Part shown: one piece after another, positions 11,938-23,626 of the stretch | Layout of the letters: each line of letters starts with the position of its first letter | Numbering within the stretch: position 1 is the first letter of the stretch | Assembly: GCA_022497145.1 (NCBI GenBank) | Contig: MU385871.1 | Span: forward strand, 186,001-250,000 | DNA: 64,000 nt | Reading direction: 5' to 3' | Source: Rostrohypoxylon terebratum | Taxonomy: Eukaryota; Ascomycota; Sordariomycetes; Xylariales; Hypoxylaceae | The notes under the pieces: model-generated | Told to the model about the DNA's origin: nothing | The model's input: only the letters and a program-made list of their open reading frames with translations | Databases searched by the model: none | Translations under genes and position numbers: made by a program

Positions 11938-12366
11938 CTATTCGATATATCTCAATTGACAACGGCGTGAGTGCCAGGCATGACACCACACGAAACCCGT
12001 CATCAATTTTCGGATCGACCGGTACAAGATGGGTAGGTGAGAGCGAAAAGGTGAGGGATCACGCGGGGCGAATAACAGATAGGAAGGAGGTCGGGATCGG
12101 GACCGCGTGATTCAGGAGAATATTAGAAATATTATGACTAGTATTAGTAGTAGAGGCTGCTGGCTGCTGCAACGGTTGGGCCGCAATCGGCGACAGAACA
12201 ACGTCGAGGTTCGAAAACCCCAATAGGAGTTTTATAGTGTCGTACCACTATCCAAAGATCCGTTATATAGTAGAAGAAAAGGATTGAGAAGTCTCAAAAT
12301 AGACTCGTTAGAACGGGTTAAAATTGGCTTTCGGGAGGGTTCACCAAGATCTTGGGTGTTGCATGT

Positions 12367-12562
12367 GCCAAGCTGTGGGAGAGGCTTGGTAAAAGAAGGA
12401 CTTGGGTTTAGGAGCGATTTGCCAAGAGATTGCCCTCTTGCTTTTTTTTATTGTTAATAGGTAGTGTCGGGAGGGACTGGGGACTGGGGGGGATTGGAAA
12501 CTGGTATGTAAACTTGGGAAACTTGTGCAGGTGCAGCGGTGCAGCATACGTAAGAGCTTGGC
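12367..12562 (-). promoter_or_regulatory. Three PacC-type sites upstream of palF
   Basis: The hexamer GCCAAG, matching the PacC/Rim101 consensus GCCARG, occurs at 12367-12372 and 12421-12426, and on the opposite strand at 12557-12562. The sites lie about 430-625 bp before the palF ATG. Binding is inferred from the motif only; a hexamer this short also occurs by chance roughly once per kilobase. Confidence 0.3.
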
Positions 12563-13018
12563 CCGGATCTAAAAACGATAGTCCGGAACTAAACTATAAT
12601 AGATTACACTCCAGCGGTTTGACGTTTGAACGTTTTGACTCTTTACGTAGTAAGCGTGTAGGCCCTAGGGAAGGCATAGAGGTAGATTAAACCATAACCT
12701 TGGGAACTTGGGAAGTGCGAAAAAAGCCCAAGGGTAAGGAACAACCCCAACGTTTAATATGTCTCTAACAGCCCTGGAGCCAACCTCTTTCCAGGGCTAA
12801 CACCAGACTGCTTTATGTAAGGCTTAAGCGTCGTACCGTCGACCTACTATGTTGTAGTGCTGCTGCACCTAATAATAACCTTGGAAGTCCCAATCCTAGG
12901 ACTTAGTACTATTAGGTACATACATAGACGATACTAGGTACGGCGTAGAGCGAGGTTACAACTTACGGGAATCATCTTTCTCTCGAAACTCAATTGTATG
13001 GGGCACGCTAGCAGAAGA

Positions 13019-13186
13019 ACAGGGGACCATGGGACCATGGGACCAGGGGAGAGAGGAGAGGGGAGGGGAGAGGGGAGAGAGGGGACTGGATGATGGATGA
13101 TGGATGATGGATGTATCTTGTCTGGTGTCACGAATAGACGGGTACTTGCAGACACATATGTATCATGTATCATGTATCATGTATTA
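13019..13186. repeat. Cluster of short tandem repeats
   Basis: Three arrays sit next to each other: GGGACCAT units followed by a G/A-rich run (13019-13083), about four GGATGAT heptamers (13088-13113) and about four CATGTAT heptamers (13158-13184). Confidence 0.8.
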
Positions 13187-13507
13187 ACATGTAAGTCTTT
13201 TCGCGTCCAAGATCTTGGTAATTGCTTGAGTCGACATCATTCCCGGTTGCCTGCCTACGTACACGCCTACGCCTCAAAGCATCATATAAAATTTAGATAC
13301 TAGCTATTACTAGGTAGTCTGCTAGTATTACTTACGCATCGACGTTGTTCGGATAATGAATTGCTTCAGCCACCCTCGGCATTCATACCTATCCATCTAT
13401 CCATGATTCCATCTACCCATCCAGCCATGCAACCGTATATCATCAGAATATTTACTCGTACATACTAGTAGTAGGTAGTGGGCAGTAGGTGGCAGTTTAG
13501 TACCTTA

Positions 13508-13565
13508 TGTAGTAGGTAGTAGGTACTAGGTACTAGGTACTACATAGGTAGTAGGTAGTAGGTAC
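13508..13565. repeat. GGTAGTA / GGTACTA heptamer array
   Basis: Tandem seven-base units GGTAGTA and GGTACTA run through this interval. The array is related to the TAGG-rich heptamer patches seen elsewhere in the window. Confidence 0.7.
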
Positions 13566-16429
13566 ATATACATCCATACAGCCCGGTAGGTACGACTACG
13601 AAGTATGTATCCATAGGACCATGCTAATAGTACTAGATTGCTGAATACTAACTGCTAGCGCGTACCTACTGTGCTTCCTCTGAGAATGCATAACGCTCAA
13701 AATGAAACGTTTTCACCGGGAAAAAAAGAGGCTTTCTTCTGCAATTGGGTGACATCGGATGAGTACTGGTGCTTCGGTCTCGAAATACAAGTTCTCGCTG
13801 TATTACCAAAGACTAATGATAAATGGTAAATAGTAAGAGTGCTAACGAGTCCAATCATGGCGCGCATCGCTATAGGACAAGAGTACGGTCAATTCGAACG
13901 ATTCGAACGAGATGCGCACTCGCAGATTCGGTAGCATCGAGGAAGCAATGCCAGGTAATCTCCTTCAGTCGGCTGCCTATCCGATTACGTGTGAAATTTC
14001 CTAAATTTCCCTTAATACAACTAGGTTCTCAGACACGGGCCGTGCTTCGGTGGCGTTGGATGATGAATAAAAAAAAAATAAAAAAAAATAAAAAGAGCTC
14101 AATTCGGCAAGCCGCGTAAGAAGGTGAAGGCACAGCAACCAAGCAAACTTGGCCATATCTAATTCTACCAACCAGAATGTAAAATTGGGAGAATCGCTCT
14201 CGAGATCGACCTCAAGCGCATGCGCTCAGTGATTTTACTGATACCGAAAAAATACGCGCGTAGTAAAAACCTGACGTCGTCTTGTTCCATTCTCTTGCAC
14301 CTTTTTTGCGCATTCTCCAATCGGCCAGGATCACCGTGTCCGCGCATGCTACTAAGTATGCTATTAAGTATGCTACTAATGTTGTCGAAACCCGTCACAG
14401 CGTCTCAGACACCAATGGGACTCCATCACCTTGAGGTCGAAGGTCTGGTAATAGCCCGGGCTATGCTTCGACCCCAACAACGTCGTCGTCATTTCTGCTA
14501 CAATGGACATTAGCGCAAAAAGCGAAAGTGCGAAAGTGCAGAGGACAAAGTGCAAAAGCGCAAAAGCGCAGAAGTGCGGGACTTTGGGGTCTGGTGAAGT
14601 CCAATCTTATTACTGCGTAAACCCCCAAAGGTCAGGTGGAAATGTCGAACGGTCTGCGGGTTCAAAGAGTTCAACGGTTCAACAACAAGCTTTCTCGTCC
14701 AAATAAGGCTTAGCTAGCCCCTCGGCAGCTAGCCGAAAGTATTGGTCTATGCATGACTAGGGTCCCCCTTAGCTTCGAATGTTCCCCCCATAAACGTCGC
14801 CGAGGTCTAGACCCCGGAAAGTTAATTGACAAAGTTCCAAGGTTAATTGGCAATTAACAGCAACTTAAGACTTTAAAGGAATTACACCAAGAACACACCT
14901 CACAGGCCTACTATATCGACGATTCGATGTGCCTAGTGTCTGGCGCTGTGCTACCTTATCCCACCATCGTTTCGTGGGAAAATCGACAAATTACTTGATG
15001 AATTAATTATCAGCATAATATCAGCGAGCAAGTCACTATATTACCTACCTAGGTCCTACAATGTACATACCTACCTACCTATTGCATCCTTGGACGTCTT
15101 GCGACCCGGAAAGACGCTGCAGTACTCGGTCACATTTACCACGTGATATCCCTAGGACTAACATTCGGCGATGGTCAATTTGATCAAGTTAGACCAGGTA
15201 CCCTTCCCAGGGTTTCGAGAGTGATACCCATAACGAAGGGTCAAGATGAAGTTGCGATTTAAGTGACACACTGTTTGTCGCCAACCTTGGAAGTCAAATC
15301 AAAGGTGCTTGACGCCTTGCAGTTGGCGCAGTGCTGTAGCCATTCGTCCATTACCGCATATGTTACATGGAAATTTTTCACAGCCTACCTACCTCGTTCA
15401 TCAGCTCAAAATCCACCCAATATCCTGAGATTATCACATAGAAAACCTTCAAGGCTGTCTCGGCAGTGATCATGATAATTAATCGCGATGATGGCAGACT
15501 GCTTCGAACCACTGGTGTACAATATCCCCGTTTCCTCTTGATTGTTCCCGAATATACCTAACCTGGGTAACTCGGCCAGGAGAGATCAAGCAGCTGACTC
15601 AAGGCTGTTGTCATCGAGGAAGACGTTTACCTTGCCCCATTGCCGGCTGCGCAACACCACTAATAAGTGATTCAGTTAGTTGACAGGCTGCAAGGGTGGC
15701 AGGTACTGTACGTTAGTGTCAAGTACGACATTCCTGCAGACCACGAAAATTCAGCACTATCATGTTCTAGGCTTGTGGTAGGCTCCCTTACCTTACCTAT
15801 GGTTACCATTTGTCAACATTTGCCGGACTTCAACTTTGAACTACCTTGAGACATAGAATCCATAGGCATAGGTATAATATTCAACATCTGTCCTATATTA
15901 GAGCAGCCCAACTAGAAAAGCTCAGGTCCCAACCGTGCTTAGTCAACCCCTATCTACCAGACCACCTTAGGTCTACAGGTGCTCAAAATCCAGAGACAAT
16001 AGAGAAGCCAAGATGTCAGATTTTGGCATGTGAAACTTTCGTCGCATAGGATGGGATAATAATCGGGGCAATTGTCCATGCTGTCTAAATACCCGCCAAT
16101 GGCTATCAAGAGCAGATCCTTAGAAGAACCCGATGCCAACACTGGCTTGTGATGCCTCCCCGTGCCTTCGACACTGCGCTTTGATTGGGAAACGAACAGC
16201 GATTGTCATAATATCTTGATTTTTATAAAACAACTTGTATAGCAAAAGTGCTAGTAACGGTCTCGACGATTTTAAAGCGTAGCTACCTAGCTAAGCTTTC
16301 TGGGTGTAGATGTACACCTAGTGGTGATTGAATTAGTATATCGAGCAATATCGTGATCAGTGTACGACTTATTCCTCAACTCAAAACTCAGGGGTAGGTA
16401 CCTAAGTAAAGCGAAAATTTATCACATAC

Positions 16430-16470
16430 CTAGAGCCTAGGTCCTAGGTCCTAGGTAGGTAGGCAGGTCA
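16430..16470. repeat. CCTAGGT heptamer repeat
   Basis: Tandem CCTAGGT copies trail into GGTAGGTAGG. CCTAGG is self-complementary, so each unit is a small palindrome. Similar patches occur near 15047, 18471, 30082, 54968 and 57367. Confidence 0.75.
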
Positions 16471-17149
16471 TTGTCCACGGTATGAAGCTAGCAGGAAGAT
16501 TACTTAACCAGAGCTTTGGGTATTTCTCTGGTCTTAATAAGAGTCTCCTTAATAATATATTTATTACGTAAACGTAGTATATATGGATGTTGTACCACTG
16601 ATAGAAATTAAATACATACCTCTATATATCCTCGATTACACATGAAAGCCACTATTGTCTGTCTCAATTATAGATACATATAAATCCAAATGACACATGT
16701 AGATGCCTAACATGTATATGCTGCTTTTTCATGGTTTAAAGAAGAATGTTTTCATTTCAGCTTTTATGAAGTTAAGCTTACTTGGAGTAATCAGCGGCGA
16801 CGACTTGAATTCATAATATCACCTATTCTGCTAGTTTACTAGGTAGGCATACATACAGGCAGTATAGCTCTCCCTACCCTCTTCTATAGGCACTCAGTGT
16901 TACCACCTTTTAGGCATGAACATGGCGATCGTACTACTCTACGACTATAAGATCCGACATGGGTTGATCGGGTATGTACTCGCATAGGCCCGCGCAATGG
17001 CACCTGAATAGGAAAGTCAGGGCTAGCGACAGTCAATAGATCTCCAATAGTGTTAGAATAGATAAGATACATGGACCCTCGAGAGTATTAGATACGTCGC
17101 ATGCACTTATAGACAGATACAATGAGACCTTCTGGTAGAGTTAAGCAGG

Positions 17150-17157
17150 TATAAATA
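17150..17157 (+). promoter_or_regulatory. TATA box of the second dehydrogenase gene
   Basis: TATAAATA lies about 110 bp before the ATG at 17260. Position and sequence fit a fungal core promoter. Confidence 0.5.
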
Positions 17158-17259
17158 GCGATTCAAACTCTTAATATTGACATGCCCCCAATCCTTCTTC
17201 AAATCTCACACTGCACGACCGACCTTTCCCTATAGCACGCATCCCAAGTACCTTAAGAT

Positions 17260-18327
17260 ATGGACATCACTGGAAATGCATTCGTCACTGGTGGAGGCGA
17301 GTACTTATACTATAACCTGTCAACCTCTATATACATACTGATAATAAATACATAGGAAGTGGCATTGGTAAAGCTGTTTGCCTGGCCTTAGCCAAAGAGG
17401 GTGCCAGCGGGATCTTTATAGTAGATATGAATCCGAAAGCTGCCGAAGCGACAGTCGTGGAAATCACCTCTGTTGCTTCGAACCCCCGCTTTCGAGCGGA
17501 GGTGTTTCCAGCCGACATCACAGTCGAAGACTCCGTGAAAACGGCAGTAGCGCGCATGGTTCAATCTTTTGGGCGCATCGACTATTGCGTGCACTGCGCA
17601 GGGGTAAGTTCTACTGTTCCTACGTCCACAGCTGGCGGACCCTAGAAAGGCTCGACCCACGCTAAAAGTTTCCGACAAGATCATCGAAGACAAATTCGTA
17701 CCTGTAGATGAGATAAGCTTCCCTGATTTCCAGGCTACTGTCTCTAGCCAGGTATACGGGACGTTCCTCGTCATTGGCCAGACCTCGGCGGTTATGAAGG
17801 CACAAGAGTTGAAGCTGAAAGATTCAGCTCATCCACAACTTGGGGGATCCCGCGGATCCATCGTCGTCCTAGGCTCGATACTTTCTCATCTTGTGTCACG
17901 TAGTATGGGCGCATACGCTGCGAGTAAACATGCTGTCTTGGGAATTGCTAAGACTGCGGGTAAGTCTAGTGGCTGGCTGTGATCTTTCTTCGAGCAATGA
18001 CCTTCTAACATATTTTATATCTCAGCTATCGAAAATGCTTCTTTCGGTATCCGAGTAAATTGCATATGCCCAACCTGGGTAGACACACCGATGTTCTACA
18101 GGGTTTTGGAGGGGATGCCAGGACTCGACCCCCAGGGGGTTTCCAATGGCATGCCGATGAATCGGATATGCACGCCTCAAGAAGTTGCCGATACAATCCT
18201 GTTTTTATGCAGCCCGAGGTCGAGCTACATAACAGGAATCGCTTTGGGCATAGACGGCGGGCATCCCTTAACTCTCTTCTATAGCTCTGATGGTCGAGCC
18301 ATCAATCTAGAGCAACATGTTGCTTGA
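17260..18327 (+). CDS. Short-chain dehydrogenase/reductase with a disrupted or oddly spliced frame
   Basis: Best model: exons 17260-17296, 17356-17603, 17632-17959 and 18026-18327, 304 aa. The first intron must start with GC (GCGAGT) and end in ATAG; only this gives the Rossmann motif T-G-G-G-S-G-I-G. The last intron is ordinary (GTAAGT...CTCAG). Further landmarks are H-C-A-G, the catalytic Y-A-A-S-K, and the C-terminal I-D-G-G-H. The problem is 17604-17631: frames on each side are coding but differ by one base, and reading through hits a TAG at 17643. The only intron that restores frame and keeps H-C-A-G is 28 nt, below any usual fungal intron. So this is a pseudogene, a sequence error, or a very unusual intron. 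The FAD monooxygenase gene lies 1.4 kb downstream on the same strand and may share a pathway with it. Confidence 0.7.
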
Positions 18328-19697
18328 GAGGCTACGCGAATCTGCGAAGAGGGGGCGTCGTGGGGGCCGTCGTGTTTGGGGGTGGTAGCTGGAAATTCTT
18401 GTATCTCAGGGCTCCTATAGCCCAAGCGCTGATTAAGATGGGCTCTCTTCATTATCTCATACTTGCGTAGCACCTAGGTCCTAGGTACATAACTCGGAGA
18501 TATCATACGTATTACACATACGTATTCTACGGCTGTGTGGCTTTCGCCAAGCTTTAGGTGCCGTGAAAAAGCAACATCATCCTGCAGATGCTCGATCTTC
18601 CGGTGTGCGTTACATTCCGAGGCTTTCCCCCTTTCGAATGGAGAACTATAAGTTCGACATAGAAGACGAATATCCGGACTCAGTCATATTTATGAAAAAA
18701 TCAATTAGAATTTCTTGATCCTTTCTAGAAGTATCAAAACTTGGGTATACCCTCATGTTATTCTAACCTATCTCTAAGGCAAGTAACAAGCTTATAGGTA
18801 GGTAGTATGTATCGGAAAGGGTGGTGGTGGCGCAGTCCTTTTTGTGAGTTGAAACTTGCATACAGGAAACTACATCATGTTACAACGCCACATTTGGAGT
18901 ATGTTTCTCCAGAAGCGATCCGATTGAATAGATTAGACGATCGGTATCTACTTCGTACCTATAAACTTCCCAGGAGTATCAATGCAGGAGCCAGCCTCTG
19001 CCCGCGTCCGGATCATACGTCGGCAGATGAGCGGATCGTGCACAACATGACGGTATTTATCGCCAATACCGAAACCCCTCCTATTAGCAGTCATCACGAT
19101 ATTGATGTGGCGAGGGAATCGGATCTGGTGTCACTTGAATCACGACAACACAGTTCCGAGTATGGTGTCTGTATTGCACGCCACGAACAACTACATCCGA
19201 GTCATGGCATGAGTCAAGTTTTACTTATTGTTGTTAAACGTATAAATCATCAACTCAGTGGCTCACCTTGTCTCCACTCGGATCAAAATGGCCTCACATT
19301 TTCTGTCCGTGTGAAGTATTGTGTAAGTAGCATCATGGTATGTCTCGTAGGCGAGTAGACAGGCAAGTTTGACGGGTATAAGATAATGAGAGCGGTGAAG
19401 ATGGTCCGTAAGAGGTTGGAAACCTTCGGCAGGCGTTCGAAATTTCCAATAACCGTTTTCACATGATCTTGAATGCACCCCTTGCCGTGATAAATTTCCG
19501 ATGCAACTAGAGATTAACCCCTCAGTGGAAATACGATATACGACAGATAATTGCTACCGGCCTGGGTTACTTGAGAGGGTATAAACCAGCTGAGCACCTA
19601 CCTGTGCAATAGGAGAAAGACGGGACGTCAGTAAACCGACTTTTAGTCAACTTTTAATGCTCTGAAGGCCCACAGACAATCATATTCAGAATACATC
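18328..19697. other. Spacer between dehydrogenase and monooxygenase genes
   Basis: A 1.37-kb spacer. It contains a CCTAGGT patch (18471-18488) and a TATA box listed separately. A 183-codon ATG frame at 18807-19358 has no recognisable motif and is not called. Confidence 0.4.
19580..19585 (+). promoter_or_regulatory. TATA box of the FAD monooxygenase gene
   Basis: TATAAA lies 118 bp upstream of the ATG at 19698, almost the same spacing as in the preceding dehydrogenase gene. Confidence 0.45.
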
Positions 19698-21235
19698 ATG
19701 CCTCAGTCAACCCAAGATATGGACAGCACCTCCAAGAGCGTCGATGTGGTCATAGTTGGGGCTGGAGTATCGGGAATCAATGCTGCATACCAGCTGATAA
19801 CCGATTTCCCTGGTATACAACTCACCATCCTCGAAGCTCGGGATGATGTAGGGGGGACATGGGATTTGTTCAGATATCCAGGGGTCAGATCAGACACCGC
19901 GTATGAGTCTCTAGCTCCGTCCTGAATACTTATCGACTAACTGCTTCACTCACCAGACTCCCTGCCTATGACTTCACCTGGCATCCTTGGTCCTCCCCGA
20001 ACCCCGTTGCTGAAGGCCCACTCATAAAAAAATATCTTAAAGACTGTGCCTCCCAACATGGGGTGAGCCAGTATATCCGTTTCCAACACAAGGTACTGAG
20101 TGCAGATTGGTCACAGGATGCCCAGAGGTGGACGATGACCGTCAGCCACAAAGGTCTACTCACCGACATCACAGCAAGATTTCTGGTACTCGGCTCAGGC
20201 TACTATAGCTATCACACTCCGTTCCGGGCTGAGATCCCCGGACTTGAAAACTTCAAAGGAGACGTCATCCATCCTCAGTTTTGGCCGGAGGACTATAAGC
20301 ACGAGGACAAGAAGATCGCCGTCGTTGGTAGCGGTGCCACAACCATCAGTCTGTTTCCTGCGTTGGTCAAAACCGCCTCTCGAGTGACCATAGTGCAGCG
20401 GAGTCCTTCATATGTCATCTCTACCGCGCACTTAGGCCCGCCGTTGTCTCCCCTCCTGGAATTCTTACACATTCCTCCATACATCCGATACCGCCTGGAA
20501 AGACTATGGATCATAATTTTACACGCAATCGTAGCAATCTGCACAACCTTGTTCCCCGCGCAATCGAGGGCGTTCATGCGGAAGATAACGATCCCGCAGT
20601 TGCCGAAATGGTGTGATCACGATGTCCATTTCAAACCGAAGTATAACCCCTGGGACCAACGCTTATGCATGTGTCCCGACGGTGACTTCTTCCAGGCACT
20701 CCATAAACCAAATGCTGGTATTGTCACCGGGCATATCGACACGGTCACTGAGAGCTCCATCAAGATGCAAGACGGAACAGTGATTGATGTCGACACTATC
20801 GTGACGGCCACAGGAATCACGATGAAGCTTGGCGGCGATATCGATATCTCAGTCAACGGCAAGAAGATGAAGTGGGAAGACAAACTGATATGGAACGGCT
20901 GTATGCTTAGCGGCGTCCCGAACATGGTGTTCATCATGGGGTATACTACCTATCCGTGGACGGTGGGCACCGACATTGTGATGCGTGTTCTCCTGAGGCT
21001 TCTGAGGCTGATGAAGTCTAAGGGGTATAAGACCGCGGTTCCGCAACTACCAAAGGAAGGTGTACACAAGACTGAGAGAATGTGGCAATTGGACTCATCT
21101 TATTCTATGCGAGCCGAGTCCAGTCTACCCAGATATGGAACGACGGGACCGTGGAAGCCGAAGACTTGGGCATTGCTCGACGATATCAACTCCAGATGGG
21201 GCAGCATAACGAAGGGGTTGGAATTTACCACCTGA
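19698..21235 (+). CDS. FAD-dependent monooxygenase, Baeyer-Villiger type
   Basis: Two exons (19698-19900 and 19957-21235) give 493 aa. The intron GTATGA...CACCAG joins RYPGVRSDTA to LPAYDFTWHPW, a junction expected in this family. The FAD-binding motif G-A-G-V-S-G is near residue 25, the G-G-T-W-D-L-F-R-Y-P-G stretch near 53, and the NADPH-binding G-S-G-A-T near 185. The Baeyer-Villiger fingerprint F-x-G-x-x-x-H-x-x-x-W is present as F-K-G-D-V-I-H-P-Q-F-W. Such enzymes insert oxygen next to a ketone or oxidise a heteroatom using NADPH and O2, often in secondary metabolism or steroid breakdown. The substrate is unknown. The only cluster-like neighbour is the short-chain dehydrogenase upstream. 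Confidence 0.9.
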
Positions 21236-21677
21236 TTCCCATCTATAGGTAGTCGAGTATCACTCCTACCTACTCAAGTTCACACATGAACTCCTCGGTT
21301 TCAATTCCACGTTCAGGCTTGAGAAATTCCTTCAGATCAAATAGAAAATATGTGACTTCCCAAGTACACATCTAGATTGTAACTGACTTGGAAGAAACTA
21401 GTTGGAAAATTATAAAACTTTTAGCATTCATACAAGAGTTGAAGTGATTGTAGGCTGTAAACCTTCCCTCATTTTCCCACGTACTATCCCATACAGCAAA
21501 ACTCATGTCACGCATCATACAACCGAAATACTACCCGATTGGTTCTTTATACATTATCATTTGATGCGCCCAATCAAGGGGCTTCTGTCTTCTATCTAAT
21601 AAGAATGCAATGCATCTCGCCAACGCCGGCAATGCAACGCCATCCATGTTGATGCAAGTCCGTACCCATTTCTTTAT
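21236..21677. other. Convergent spacer between monooxygenase and CDC6
   Basis: Downstream flanks of two convergent genes; nothing else is recognisable. Confidence 0.4.
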
Positions 21678-23626
21678 TTAGTCCAACGCCTCCCCACTCA
21701 AAATGCTCTTCAGAATATCAGCACCTAGTCCTTCCACAGCCTGCTCGAGCTCCTTCTCCCCTACACAGCTCGCTACTCTCTTCTCATCCGCCAACCCGAC
21801 ACCAGATGCGAACCGACCCCTCTTCCCCCGTTTGCTTGGCGTTTGTAATAACGCAAGAGAACCTGTCTTCCCATCGACAGCAGAAACTAGAGACAATGTC
21901 TCAAGACTCCCTATAACCTCTCGGAACTCCGAGCTAGACAATGGATGTAGCACTGACTCTCGAGTACATAGCAGACAGTATGTATCGTACAATAGCTTAA
22001 CGCTAGGAGCGATCGTTTGCGACTTGGATGGTGTAGATGGAGTAGACGTGGCTCGGGCAGCCCTATTCCGCTTATCGAGAGCCATCAAGGAACACAATGC
22101 GGCCTTCTGTTGCAAGTTAAGAGTCTTGAGTCTCTGGGTCGTTCCGTTGCTAAAGGCGGCCGCCGTAATCCTGTTGAGGTGGGCTATGCTTACGCGAGGA
22201 GCCGTCTCCACAGTCAAAGTCTTCAGAGATTCGGCTAGCATTGCCGATGGGCCTCTATTCGATTTCTTAGGCGACAGGTGCACATTTTCTCCGAGAGGTT
22301 TCTTGGATGGCGTAGCGAGAAGTATCTTCTCTTGAACCTCGGCCTCGTGTTTCTGTTTTGTTTCCATCTCCACAAGATCAATGGCTCTTCGACATATCTC
22401 AAAAGCTTTTCGCAAGTCGCCCGTCTGACTGGATACCTTTCTTGAACAAAGCTCGATAGCGGCTGGGTGGATGAAAGGTAGAGGGCTACCCTCAGGTACA
22501 AGGCTCTTGAGGCGACCCGTGATGATTGTCTTAATCTGAGCAGCCGAGTACGGGAGGAATGGTAGCAACTCCGGTTTTAGGTTTCGAGACTTGAGACGAG
22601 GAAGAAACCGGTCCGTCAAATCGAGCGCATTCGCAATGCCTATCAAGACTAGGCGAGATGACTTCTGCATGGACCATTCGAATAGTTGGTATAAACTTTC
22701 CAAGTCCAATGTGAGGATATGATCAATCTCGTCCAGAACAACCATGTAGGTATCGGTCGACTTCTTTCGCGGCATAAAAAGCTTTTGGACAGCCGTTGCC
22801 GCGTCGTCTTCGGGAATATCGGACTCATCGCAGATTTGATCCAGCAGTGTTCCGTAGAGATCCTTGGACGATTTGATACTCATGCAATTGATGTAAACCT
22901 TCTTTACGATTCCCTGCTCGACTAGCTCTTGGGTAACTTCGTTCACCATTGCACTCTTTCCCGTCCCCGGGGGACCGCTAACGTAAATACATCCGCTAGG
23001 GTTGGGCTTCGAGCATCGTTGCAGAAAACCCTTGAGCTGTGCGCGTTCGTCATCTCGTCCAATTAATTGACCAGGATCGGCACTTCGGGAAAAGAGTTGT
23101 CGAGCACGATGATAGACGGTTTGTACGGCGGCAGGTGTCAACGGTGTTGTTGGGAAAAGTCGCTTGGAGACCCTCCCAGCAGACATCACCCGATGGCGAG
23201 GCGTGACGGGTACTTTAGAAAGAGCATCTCGATGTCGAGGTGTAGAAGGCGTAGGTGGTGCATAATCAACTGCAGACTTGGTTAGACATCGCTTTCCTCA
23301 TGAGCTACTTCTTTACGCATCTCATCTCATCTCATCTCATCTTACCTTGCTTAAGATTCTCTACATCGCGAATTGGTTTAGGAGCTGGCTTAAGAGCTAT
23401 CGCGCCATCGTCGCAATCGGCTTCATCATTCGTAGCAGTTTCTCTCGGGTCTGCATTCTCATCATTGTGGACGGAGCTGCGAGTTTGTCTTCTTGTTCGT
23501 TTTGAAGGCACATCTACGACCTCTGGGATTCGGTGTCAGTTACAATGCGTCGAGACATACAATGTGATTGTTCCTACCACTATCTTTAGAACTTCTAGTT
23601 CTCTTTCCGAGCGTAGATCGCACCAT
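21678..23626 (-). CDS. CDC6: Cdc6/Cdc18 replication-licensing AAA+ ATPase
   Basis: Three exons (23626-23578, 23522-23346, 23269-21678) give 605 aa. Introns are GTAGGA...CCAG and GTAAGA...GCAG; the second contains an (ATCTC)n run near 23315-23340. The protein loads the MCM helicase onto ORC-bound origins in the nucleus. The AAA+ core starts near residue 140 (IGRDDERAQL), with Walker A G-P-P-G-T-G-K-S, Walker B V-V-L-D-E-I-D and a sensor region (L-I-G-I-A-N-A-L-D-L). The C-terminal third is the winged-helix region. The basic N-terminus has several Ser/Thr-Pro sites with nearby basic residues (TPRHR, SPKK, TPSKR), typical CDK sites that limit re-replication. Orc1 is a relative, but the length and lack of a BAH domain favour Cdc6. 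Confidence 0.92.

Larger units (their letters stand above)
11938..17259. other. 5.3-kb gene-poor region rich in short tandem repeats
   Basis: No frame here exceeds 100 codons and none has recognisable features. The region holds the palF promoter at its start and the dehydrogenase promoter at its end. In between are short tandem repeats (listed separately near 13.0-13.6 kb), an A-rich run at 14068-14093, a GAAAGTGC/CAAAAGCG patch at 14519-14580, and three copies of a TATGCTAYTAAG-like 12-mer near 14343-14385. I see no transposon coding remnant. Confidence 0.5.

Noticed and set aside
13019..13186. Repeat cluster as a CRISPR-like array
   Set aside because: The repeats are simple tandems without spacers, in a eukaryotic genome.
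17589..17631. Alternative 43-nt intron to rescue the dehydrogenase frame
   Set aside because: It needs a poor GTGCAC donor and would delete the conserved H-C-A-G segment.
18807..19358. 183-codon ATG frame between dehydrogenase and monooxygenase
   Set aside because: No domain, signal peptide or coding-like composition; it is not interrupted but shows no sign of a family. Left as a spacer.
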